Part shown: positions 1 through 6,290 of the stretch, one piece after another
Layout: each line of letters begins with the position of its first letter
Position numbering within the stretch: position 1 is the stretch's first letter
Assembly: GCA_030602145.1 (NCBI GenBank)
Contig: JAUWAH010000053.1
Span: forward strand, 1-9,683
Reading direction: 5' to 3'
Source: Desulfobulbus sp.
GTDB lineage: Bacteria > Desulfobacterota > Desulfobulbia > Desulfobulbales > Desulfobulbaceae
Length of the DNA stretch: 9,683 nt
Program-made: the position numbers and the translations under genes
Notes under the pieces: generated by a model
Database searches by the model: none
Seen by the model: the letters and a program-made list of their open reading frames with translations, nothing else
What the model was told of the DNA's origin: nothing

Positions 1-2
1 GC

Positions 3-136
3 CTTTTGCAAAATGAACTGCTGACGAGTTTTTTTCGTCATTCCCGCGAAAGCGGGAATCCAGAACTCATTGATTTTTCCAGGACTGGATTCCCGATGAC
101 TACCTCGGGAATGACTCAACCGTCTTTTTGCAAAAG
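3..136. repeat. Palindromic MITE-like intergenic repeat (dRS3/'RHSRESGNP' type)
   Basis: A nested inverted-repeat element. The first palindrome is ATTCCCGCGAAAGCGGGAAT (40-59). A second, looser one has arms ATTCCCGA (89-96) and TCGGGAAT (105-112). The halves also pair across the element: CGTCATTCCCG near 36 with CGGGAATGAC near 106, and GGGAATCCAG (54-63) with CTGGATTCCC (85-94). The outer ends carry CTTTTGCAAAA (3-13) and TTTTGCAAAAG (126-136). The ATTCCC-N-GGGAAT core is the kind scattered in many copies between genes in proteobacteria, including dRS3 in Neisseria; read through, it gives the tell-tale peptide RHSRESGNP. It lies within 10 nt of the decarboxylase stop. It is not a classic terminator for that gene, because no T-run follows the hairpin in the minus direction. 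Confidence 0.75.
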
Positions 137-143
137 CCTCAAA

Positions 144-1406
144 TTATTTGCCGAAATCCTTTTTCATATCCGCGATGAACGCGTCCAGCAGATCCTTGCT
201 TACGTGCTGCATGACCAACACGTGGGCCAGCTCGCCCTGTTCCGGGTGCACGTCCGGGGCCAGGCCGTAGTAGTCCATGACCGCCTGGCCAGGCCGCTGG
301 AAGAAGACCGTATTGGAATACTCGTTCAGCCAGGACTTGATGCCCAGTTTCTGCAACTCCGCATGCAGATACTCGGCGTTGGCAATGAGCCGGGCAGCCT
401 GCTTTTCAAAGACATTGGGCTCGGAAAACGTGATCTTCCACCACAGTTTCAGCGGCGAAATAGCACTGCGCGAGCAGGTGATGGTAGGAACGGCATCCTT
501 GAGGTAAGCCACCTGGAAGGGATTGATGTTGTCTCGAACATGCTTGGTGGCGATAAAAATGCCCGCAGGTTCGTCCAGACCCCAGAACTTGTGGCCGGAG
601 ATGGCGATGGAGTCGAAGCCCATCTTGGCGCTGTTGACCAGGTCGCTGGCCGGGGGTGGCAAAAAGCCCAGGATGCTCCCGAACAAAGCCGCATCCAGAT
701 GGCGGTGCACCGCCGGCGGAGCGACCTTCTTCAGTATGGCATCGATGCCCATCTGGTTGTCGATGCCACCCTTGAAGGTGGTGCCCATGGCAATGACCAC
801 CAGGGCCGGGCGGGTCGGGTCAAGCTTGGCCTCGAAGTCGGCCAAGTCCATCCGGCCCATGGGGTCGGCCTTGATCAGGCGCAGCTCGATACCCTGTACA
901 TCGGCCAGCTTCTTGATCGAATAGTGGGCCTCCTCGGAGACGTACGCGATGGGCGGCAGGTTCGATTTGGCCTGCAGAACCTTCTTGCCGAAGTACACTC
1001 CGTGGTTGTTGCCATCGGTGCCGCTGGCAGTCACAAAACCCCAGTAGTCCTTGTGGAACCCGAATCTGGGCGCAAAATAGTCGATAACCTCCTTTTCGAA
1101 CGAGTGGCTGTTCAAGAGCGACGAACTGGTCTTGAACGGGTCGCCCACGTTATTCATGGCCGCCTCGTAAAGCCCGCTCTTCAGGTACCATGTGTAAAAT
1201 CCCTCCAATTCCGTATCCTGATTAACGGGATAGCCGATGAAGTGCGGCCGGTTTTTCAGCATTTCCGAAGCGAAGGCATTTAGCCGGTCCACGGCTTTTT
1301 CCCGGGCGACGTTCTGGGCCCCCGCCGGGGAGGCCAGGACAAGCGCCAGGACCAGCATGACTCCGGTCAGGCCAAAACGAGGGGACAAACGAGACGATCT
1401 GTACAT
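144..1406 (-). CDS. Exported PLP-dependent decarboxylase, histidine-decarboxylase (group II) family
   Basis: A 420-residue protein resembling the PLP-dependent histidine decarboxylases of Morganella type. Family signatures are visible: the FxxGYP segment (57-60), LLNSHSFEKEVIDYFA (97-112), W-G-F-V-T-x-S-G-T-D-G-N (122-133), the cofactor-stacking histidine in AHYS (H161), HLDAA with the pyridine-nitrogen aspartate (D238), and SGHK with the Schiff-base lysine (K273). The usual GSRNG motif reads CSRSA (311-315), so substrate preference may differ from histidine. Unusually for this cytoplasmic family, residues 1-30 form a Sec signal peptide: arginines, a hydrophobic core LTGVMLVLALVLA, then cleavage after AGA (A30). 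There is no twin-arginine motif. The start is supported by AAGGAG 8 nt upstream, and no other in-frame Met occurs before residue 49. It probably acts in the periplasm. The substrate is unknown; it follows the receptor gene on the same strand after a ~1 kb scar. Confidence 0.85.
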   Translation of the reverse strand: MYRSSRLSPRFGLTGVMLVLALVLASPAGAQNVAREKAVDRLNAFASEMLKNRPHFIGYPVNQDTELEGFYTWYLKSGLYEAAMNNVGDPFKTSSSLLNSHSFEKEVIDYFAPRFGFHKDYWGFVTASGTDGNNHGVYFGKKVLQAKSNLPPIAYVSEEAHYSIKKLADVQGIELRLIKADPMGRMDLADFEAKLDPTRPALVVIAMGTTFKGGIDNQMGIDAILKKVAPPAVHRHLDAALFGSILGFLPPPASDLVNSAKMGFDSIAISGHKFWGLDEPAGIFIATKHVRDNINPFQVAYLKDAVPTITCSRSAISPLKLWWKITFSEPNVFEKQAARLIANAEYLHAELQKLGIKSWLNEYSNTVFFQRPGQAVMDYYGLAPDVHPEQGELAHVLVMQHVSKDLLDAFIADMKKDFGK

Positions 1407-1414
1407 ACGCGCCG

Positions 1415-1420
1415 CTCCTT
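1415..1420 (-). promoter_or_regulatory. Shine-Dalgarno of the exported decarboxylase
   Basis: AAGGAG on the minus strand, 8 nt before the ATG. It fixes the start so that the signal peptide is included in the product. Confidence 0.75.
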
Positions 1421-1934
1421 TTATTGATGGTGTGTAAGATGATGGAACCGCCTGGAATTATGACTTGAAACGCAAGAGAGCCTCTTGGGCGCTCAGCGGA
1501 TCATCCACTGCACTGAGGTGTCGGCACCCCGGCCAGGAAGCCCTTCTTTTGCGATTATACGTCCAACAGCCCTGGAACCAATGGAGGATTCGACCCTCCA
1601 CCAAAAAAATGCATCTCGCCGTCATCTCCAGTCACGAGGGGAGAGTTTTCCGGACCGCGCCATCAATACCAAGCCAGTAGCCACTTTCATCGACGATATT
1701 CTGGCCATCCGCCCTGCTCTTCGACCCGCTGGCGGTGCCGGCGATGCCCGCTGCCACACCTTGGTCCGCTTGGATCGCACCCCCGATGCCGCCGTCAGAC
1801 TCGGAACTTGTGCGCAAGATCGTACCCGTCACCAGAACGTGGTCTCGATGACGGTGGCCTCGCTTCCAATCGTTTGCCCTCTCCATCTGCACCAAAAAAA
1901 GGTTGGTTGGGGTTGCATATGTTATCCCCGGAAC
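1421..1934. other. Gene-poor stretch, probably degraded sequence
   Basis: About 500 nt upstream of the decarboxylase with no gene I recognise. Open frames run on both strands (plus from 1485, minus 1632-1895), but neither has a good ribosome site or family motifs in this stretch. The minus frame, 87 residues, is rich in Gly/Ala/Ser in its middle (around IGGAIQADQGVAAGIAG) and could be a fragment of an unknown gene. An 11-nt direct repeat CACCAAAAAAA occurs at 1599-1609 and 1890-1900, bracketing most of that frame. A small hairpin TGGAGG-ATTCGAC-CCTCCA lies near 1581-1599. The decarboxylase promoter must lie in the right-to-left reading of this stretch or beyond, but I see no convincing -35/-10 pair. 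Confidence 0.4.
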
Positions 1935-2054
1935 TCAGTGACGCTGGAGATTTCAGCGGAGGTGCCGGCAGGAGTACCGGATACTGTGGTGCGCATCGTC
2001 ACGGAGAACAGCCGGACACTCAAGTTCAGCAACCAAGGGTTTGAGGCGGAGTAG
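1935..2054 (+). pseudogene. C-terminal remnant of a DUF499-type (anti-phage-associated) ATPase
   Basis: The last 39 codons before TAG at 2052 read SVTLEISAEVPAGVPDTVVR and continue IVTENSRTLKFSNQGFEAE. From memory this closely matches the conserved end of DUF499-domain P-loop ATPases (pattern VTLEI-x-A-x-IP-x-G-x-P-x-x-VVR-x-V-x-EN-x-x-TLKF-x-x-x-GFE), large proteins of about 1000 residues found with DUF1156 methyltransferases and helicases in anti-phage islands. Upstream in frame (before about 1930) the similarity stops and the sequence looks unrelated, so the ATPase, Walker motifs included, is gone. The reading frame and stop are intact in the fragment, which suggests a fairly recent or clean deletion. 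The assignment rests on a short recalled pattern and was not searched. Confidence 0.5.
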
Positions 2055-2092
2055 AATTTTTATTGTTAAACCGTATTGCAAGGCACTGACCA

Positions 2093-2485
2093 ATGTTCAA
2101 AATCGGTGAGGCATACACAAGAAGACAGATACATGAGGTGCTGGGTGGCAGTGTGCAAAGCTACCTGCCAACGGTACAAGGTAGGGTTGTCTGTGCCTGC
2201 TTGACCACCAAGATGAATCCAGGTGCTCCCCATGTCATCCTGGTGGGTAACAAACCCAGAGTACTTCAGGCTGCCCATCAGTTGGTCAAACAAGCAGAGC
2301 CAATCCCAATCTTTCTTAAAAAGGCGTCAAATGCATGGGTCTATGCCGGAAATTTCGGTTGTTCAAAACCATCCCCATCGAACTCCCTGATCGTTTCGCG
2401 ACCATGGGCGGTGCGAACGACGGCGCTGGTTCAGAACTCCACGCCGACGCTGAAAACCGCCGTGAACGGCGCGCCCACAAAATAG
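2093..2485 (+). pseudogene. Truncated conserved hypothetical gene, 5' end only
   Basis: An ATG frame beginning MFKIGEAYTRRQIHEVLGGS, followed by SYLPTVQGRVVCACL, NPGAPHVILVG, IPIFLKK and AWVYAGNF. These look like genuine protein: balanced composition, alternating hydrophobic strands and a G-G-S turn. From memory they resemble the N-terminal domain of conserved hypotheticals seen in or beside restriction/HNH-type genes. From about residue 88 (position 2356) the frame runs into low-quality sequence and then antisense into the 3' end of the TonB-dependent receptor (which ends at 2431), so the real gene was cut there. It starts 38 nt after the DUF499-like stop on the same strand, as expected for two genes of one former operon. 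A weak AAGG lies upstream. Function unknown; could still make a short peptide, but a relic is likelier. Confidence 0.5.
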
Positions 2486-4629
2486 CTGGCGCTGCCTGCT
2501 CGGGTATCGTCCGAGGCGTTGACCACGGACACGTACTCCTTGTCGAAGAAGTTGTAGAAGTTCAGGGAGACCTTCATGGCATCGGCCCAGGAAACCTGGC
2601 GATTGATGTAGTTCAGACTCAGGTCGACCACCAGGTAATCGTCCACCTGTTCCCTGTGCTCGGCATCGCCATATCGTTCGCCCAGATAGCGCACGGAAGG
2701 AATAATTTCGAAATCATGGTATTTCCAGATGAAGCCGGCCTTGACCGTCCATTCGGGAGTGTCCACGATCTGGTTGCCTTCCGTGGCCATGGTGCTGCCC
2801 TGGAAGGTCAGGTCGTTATCGTAGGTCAGCTTCATGAAGGTCGGGTTGACGAACAGGGTCAGGGCCTCGGTCAGATAGAAGTTGGTTGCCACTTCGAATC
2901 CGTATCCCGTGGCCTCACCGACGTTCTGCTGATAATTGAGCCGGACCCGGGGATCGTAGACCGTGGTGAGCAGATTCTTGTGCTGGGAATAGAACAGGGT
3001 CGGCGTGATGTCGAAACGGGCCTGGCTGATGCGCAGCCCCAGTTCGAAATTGTCTGAGGTTTCGATGTCGTAGCCTTCGAACATGTCCGCCAGGGTCACG
3101 CCTGCGGCGATGAATCTTGTCCTGTTCTGGTTGTAGAGATTGATGATCGGCACATAGGAATAGGGACGGATGTGGCTGCGGCCATAGCTCGCATACGGCT
3201 GGAACATGTCGGAAATGCGATAGCTGACCCCGAGGGTGGGCAGCCAGATGTCGTAGGTTTTCTCGTCCCGGGCCAGGTCCGGGGCCTCGGTCAGCACATA
3301 GGTCGGCGCGGTCGAGGTGTAGCCCTTGCTGGCCGGTTCGTCATAGCGGAAATACTTGATTCCGGCCTGCCAGTCGAAAGCGCCCATGCTGCCCGCCACA
3401 CTGGCGAACGGACTGTTCACATACCCGTTGCCGTCGTTGACCGTGCGGATGCCGTGGCCGCTGAAGGCGCCGGTCACGGGGTTGTACATCTCCGTGTTGA
3501 TGACCATGTCCACCGATTCAAACAGATGGCCCACCGCCAAACGGACCGGTTCGTACTGCATGTCCACCTGCGACAGGACACCGAATCGTTCAATATCGCG
3601 GATGCGTTTCTGCACCGAACCGCCCTGCGAGGTCACGCCCTGATAAATCTCGGCATCCTCGTTTGAATAATAGGGTTTGATCGTGGCCTTGAACATGTCG
3701 TTGAAGGTGTAGGGGATCACGGCCAACAGGTCCGTGTTGGCATGATCTGCGGTGTTGTTCTTGTAGAAATTGATGTCCTGGGCCCTGATGCCGGTGCGCG
3801 TTTCGTTGAAATCTTTGCGGTAATTGTCGTGGAGGTTCTGGGTTTCCGGGTAGGTCAGGGCCCGATACAGATCCTGCTCCACCTCGTTGTGATTGACCCA
3901 AAGCCGGATGACATCGTCACCACGATAGGGCTGCGAGACCATGAAATTGGCGTTGGTGCGCGGTCCCAGGTCGCCGGGTCCTTTCCACTTGTCGGCATTG
4001 GTCTGCGAAGCCGAAACACTCAGCGCCGTGTCCGTGCCCCATAGGCTGCCCGAGTCCACCCGTGAAAAAATGCGGGTATAGGCGTTGCTGCCCATGCTCG
4101 CATCAACATCGAGCCCCCTCTCCTTTTCCGGCCACCTGGGCCGCAGTTCCACCGCGCCGCCGCGTGCGCCCACGCCGGTGCCGAGCGCGGCCGGAATGGC
4201 ACCCTTGTACACGGCTATACTCTCGAAGTTTTCCGTGTCGTAGATGTATTCGCGCGGCCCCATGGGATTGCCGCCCCAGTTGGGCACACCTTCCACGGTC
4301 ATGGACCCGAGAAAGCCGCGCACGCCGCGCACCCTGGTGTTCTTCTGCTCCACCGCCAGGCCCAGGGGATCGACGCTTTCGACCTGCACGCCGGGCAGCA
4401 GGTCAATGGCCTCGTACACACTGGTCTTGGCCTTGATTCCGGGCAGATCCATGCCGCTGCGGGTGATTTCCGTCCCGGTATAGACCTGCTCGTTGGCCTG
4501 TTTGGTCGGGGTGATAATTCTGTCACCCACCACCACCATCTCCTCCATGGTCGTTGTCTCGACCGACTGGTCCTGAGCCCATGCATGGGTTGCACACATC
4601 AGGATGACCGCTGGGATAATACGCCTCAT
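2431..4629 (-). CDS. TonB-dependent outer-membrane receptor (siderophore/metal-complex type)
   Basis: A 732-residue receptor. The signal peptide MRRIIPAVILMCATHAWA is cleaved before Q19. A TonB-box-like stretch EEMVVVG (29-35) follows. The plug domain spans roughly 55-165, with the LLPGVQVES segment, the RVRGVRGFLGSMTVEGVP motif (99-116) and YIYDTENFESIAVYKGAIPA (128-147) ahead of the ARGGAVEL end of the plug. The 22-strand barrel follows to a terminal phenylalanine (VGVEF), needed for outer-membrane assembly. Length is normal, so the gene looks intact. I chose the ATG at 4629 because GGGGGG lies 5 nt upstream and it gives a clean signal peptide; a longer TTG-started frame from 4707 would put a polar extension before it. 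It imports a bulky ligand, probably a chelated metal, using the energy of the TonB/ExbD proteins encoded upstream. The exact ligand cannot be read from sequence. Confidence 0.93.
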   Translation of the reverse strand: MRRIIPAVILMCATHAWAQDQSVETTTMEEMVVVGDRIITPTKQANEQVYTGTEITRSGMDLPGIKAKTSVYEAIDLLPGVQVESVDPLGLAVEQKNTRVRGVRGFLGSMTVEGVPNWGGNPMGPREYIYDTENFESIAVYKGAIPAALGTGVGARGGAVELRPRWPEKERGLDVDASMGSNAYTRIFSRVDSGSLWGTDTALSVSASQTNADKWKGPGDLGPRTNANFMVSQPYRGDDVIRLWVNHNEVEQDLYRALTYPETQNLHDNYRKDFNETRTGIRAQDINFYKNNTADHANTDLLAVIPYTFNDMFKATIKPYYSNEDAEIYQGVTSQGGSVQKRIRDIERFGVLSQVDMQYEPVRLAVGHLFESVDMVINTEMYNPVTGAFSGHGIRTVNDGNGYVNSPFASVAGSMGAFDWQAGIKYFRYDEPASKGYTSTAPTYVLTEAPDLARDEKTYDIWLPTLGVSYRISDMFQPYASYGRSHIRPYSYVPIINLYNQNRTRFIAAGVTLADMFEGYDIETSDNFELGLRISQARFDITPTLFYSQHKNLLTTVYDPRVRLNYQQNVGEATGYGFEVATNFYLTEALTLFVNPTFMKLTYDNDLTFQGSTMATEGNQIVDTPEWTVKAGFIWKYHDFEIIPSVRYLGERYGDAEHREQVDDYLVVDLSLNYINRQVSWADAMKVSLNFYNFFDKEYVSVVNASDDTRAGSASYFVGAPFTAVFSVGVEF

Positions 4630-4859
4630 TGTTTCCCCCCAAAGTTTTGCGCCCCTTGCTGCCCGGCGCTGGTTGTGTCCATGGATTCCGGCTCCCCTGC
4701 ACGGCAAGAATCCCCGTTGATGATGAATTGAAAATTCGTGTTACCCGTTGGCTGCACCGGACCCTCATACGGCGGGCAGGCCGTCATGGTGATGCGGTAC
4801 ATGTGCAGATGCGCCGCGTGGGCGCGTCAATCAGGTTTCATGGCGCTGTTGGCGAAAGG
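4630..4859 (-). promoter_or_regulatory. Long leader of the receptor gene with inverted repeats
   Basis: About 230 nt between the putative terminator after fmdE and the receptor start, with no gene. On the minus strand it holds, in order: GCGCC-CACGC-GGCGC, ACGGC-CTGCCC-GCCGT, a 13-nt palindrome GAATT-TTC-AATTC (4725-4737), and a hairpin with GGATTC/GAATCC arms (4708-4713 and 4683-4688). A TTGACG (4825-4830) could be a -35 box, but the hexamer 17 nt later (TGCACA) is a poor -10. I looked for the cobalamin, molybdenum-cofactor, TPP and NiCo riboswitch signatures and found none. The stretch probably carries the receptor's promoter and a metal-responsive operator; no site is proven. Confidence 0.4.
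4635..4640 (-). promoter_or_regulatory. Shine-Dalgarno of the TonB-dependent receptor
   Basis: GGGGGG on the minus strand, 5 nt (AAACA) before ATG at 4629. It favours this start over the upstream TTG at 4707. Confidence 0.6.
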
Positions 4860-4879
4860 AAAACGGCCAGGTCAGGCCG
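4860..4879 (-). terminator. Probable rho-independent terminator after fmdE
   Basis: On the minus strand a 5-bp GC stem CGGCC, loop TGACCT, GGCCG, is followed by TTTT and then CCTTT. It begins about 33 nt after the fmdE stop. The stem is short and the T-run interrupted, so termination may be partial, leaving some read-through into the receptor gene. Confidence 0.5.
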
Positions 4880-4911
4880 GACGCCCATTGCCGCGCCGAA
4901 AGAAACGATGT

Positions 4912-5523
4912 TCAGATCTTCTGCTCAACCTTGCCGAAGCAGGGAATACAGAGGGTTTGGCCGGCAAAGCGCCGGGTGCGTGATTCCATGGTTTTTTCCC
5001 CGCAGTGCTCGCAGGGCAGGCTCTGTAGAATCCGGGGCGGCCGGGGTGCGCCCTGCTCCACGGGAGAAAGCTGGAACATTTCCTCCAGGGGCAGGGTCAT
5101 GAACCTGGCCTGCAGCGAGGAGCGCAATTCGGCCATGCGCTGCATTTCGGATTCTCTGGCGGTGCCGTTACTGGTTTTCTTCATCAGTTCTGCCAGTTCC
5201 TCGTCCATGCCGCCGCGCGCCTCCGGATTGAGCACGGCCCGGAACCCCTTGCCGGTGTCGCGACGGAAAAAGGAGAAGGCCATCTTGCCGTGATCGCGGT
5301 GGATGAGATTGCCTTTGCCCATGGTGGCGCCGGTCAAGAACTGGATGGCGTCCACGCCGCACATGTCGGTTTCCACCACGGCGACGATGTCGCTGTCGGC
5401 CGGATTGTCCAACTCGCGCAGGGCCAGCTCGGCGGCGCGGATGCCGATGGTCAGTCCGGGGCAGGAATGGCCATGGAAGGCGATGGTTGCCTTGATGCGT
5501 TCTTCGGGAATCTGACAGCTCAT
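4912..5523 (-). CDS. FmdE-family protein with C-terminal zinc finger
   Basis: A 203-residue protein of the FmdE family (named after formylmethanofuran dehydrogenase subunit E). The core domain carries FHGHSCPG (16-23), which opens the family, then TDMCGVDAIQFLTGATMGKGN (52-72) with Cys55, and RDHGKMAF (76-83). A helical linker (about 103-150) leads to a treble-clef-like zinc finger with C171-x2-C174 and C192-x2-C195. Histidines 17/19 and cysteines 21/55 are likely metal ligands. There is no signal peptide, so it acts in the cytoplasm. No dehydrogenase subunits are nearby. Instead it ends an ABC transporter operon, 11 nt after the ATPase, behind a strong AGGAGG. In bacteria such proteins often sit beside FecCD-type transporters, so a role in handling or sensing the imported metal is plausible but unproven. 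True involvement in methanofuran chemistry is unlikely here. Confidence 0.9.
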   Translation of the reverse strand: MSCQIPEERIKATIAFHGHSCPGLTIGIRAAELALRELDNPADSDIVAVVETDMCGVDAIQFLTGATMGKGNLIHRDHGKMAFSFFRRDTGKGFRAVLNPEARGGMDEELAELMKKTSNGTARESEMQRMAELRSSLQARFMTLPLEEMFQLSPVEQGAPRPPRILQSLPCEHCGEKTMESRTRRFAGQTLCIPCFGKVEQKI

Positions 5524-5528
5524 AGGGG

Positions 5529-5534
5529 CCTCCT
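5529..5534 (-). promoter_or_regulatory. Shine-Dalgarno of the FmdE gene
   Basis: Perfect AGGAGG on the minus strand, 5 nt before the ATG and directly abutting the ATPase stop codon (TGA at 5535-5537). It implies efficient, re-initiating translation of the last cistron. Confidence 0.8.
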
Positions 5535-6290
5535 TCAGGTTTGCGGCAGCACGATGGGCTGCCCGTCAAGATGGTGAATGCGCACGGGCAGGCCATAGAC
5601 CTGCTCGATGATTTCGGCCGTGACCTCGTCCGGCGCGGCCACGGCGTGAATAGCACCGTCTTTCAGAAAAACGGTCCGGTCCGCATGGCGCAGGGCCATG
5701 TTCAGGTCGTGCATGGTCATGACCGCTGCGATGCGGTGCTCGTCCACCACCCTCCGGATGAGTCCCATGATCTCGACCTGGTTTTTAAGATCCAGGGCAC
5801 TGGTGGGTTCGTCGAGCAGCAGGAGGGACGGTTCCTGGACCAGGGCCCGGGCGATGCAGACCTTCTGCAATTCCCCGCCGCTCAGGCTGTCCGCATAGCG
5901 CATGGTCATGCCGGCAAGGCCAAGGGATTCGATGATGGCCCCGACCTTGCCCAGATCCTCCTTGCCGATGCGCCAGCGGATGTGCGGCGTGCGGCCCATG
6001 AGCACGGCGTCGAACACGGTCAGCCGCGATGATTCGCTTCGCTGGGACACATAGCCGATGTCGCGGGCGATGGTTGCCGGCGACAGGGTCAGGATATCGC
6101 GCTCCTCCACCAGCACCGCGCCGCTGCTCGGCCGCTGCATGGCGTTCATGCACTTGAGCAGCGTGGTCTTGCCCACGCCGTTGGGGCCGAGAATGGCCAG
6201 CACCTGCCCCCGGTCCAGGGAAAAGTTGACCCCGGCCAGCAGGGGATGACTGTTGTAGGTGAAGTGCAGATCGCGGATGTTGAGCATCAT
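5535..6290 (-). CDS. ABC transporter ATP-binding protein, FecE/BtuD type
   Basis: A 251-residue ATPase of the iron-siderophore/cobalamin/heme importer class. All nucleotide-binding elements are present: Walker A GPNGVGKTT (35-43), Q-loop Q83, signature LSGGE (136-140), Walker B LLLLDE (156-161), D-loop SALD (164-167) and H-loop H194. It drives the membrane permease encoded just upstream, with which its ATG overlaps by four bases (ATGA), pointing to translational coupling. I prefer ATG at 6290 (MMLNIRDLHF, the normal family N-terminus) over an in-frame GTG at 6317, which has no ribosome site and would add nine polar residues. The short C-terminal tail after about residue 235 is normal for the class. 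The transported ligand cannot be told from the ATPase. Confidence 0.95.
   Translation of the reverse strand: MMLNIRDLHFTYNSHPLLAGVNFSLDRGQVLAILGPNGVGKTTLLKCMNAMQRPSSGAVLVEERDILTLSPATIARDIGYVSQRSESSRLTVFDAVLMGRTPHIRWRIGKEDLGKVGAIIESLGLAGMTMRYADSLSGGELQKVCIARALVQEPSLLLLDEPTSALDLKNQVEIMGLIRRVVDEHRIAAVMTMHDLNMALRHADRTVFLKDGAIHAVAAPDEVTAEIIEQVYGLPVRIHHLDGQPIVLPQT

Noticed and set aside
36..63. Hairpin with a neighbouring T-run as terminator of the decarboxylase
   Set aside because: In the direction of transcription (minus) the hairpin is followed by A residues, not T; the T-run lies on the wrong side.
6..1283. Long plus-strand open frame across the left end
   Set aside because: It is antisense to the decarboxylase, shows no family motif and begins within the palindromic repeat; an open frame opposite a GC-rich gene.
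1575..1604. tRNA/tmRNA 3'-end-like sequence (GATTCGACCCTCCACCA)
   Set aside because: It resembles a T-arm plus CCA, which could be an integration scar, but the spacing between T-arm and CCA is too short and no other tRNA arms are present upstream on either strand.
2335..3057. Plus-strand open frame opposite the receptor's 3' end
   Set aside because: Antisense to a clear TonB-dependent receptor; its composition is that of a shadow frame and it lacks a ribosome site.
4808..4830. TTGACG with a hexamer 17 nt later as a sigma-70 promoter for the receptor
   Set aside because: The -10 candidate (TGCACA) matches the consensus poorly, so the promoter is not called.
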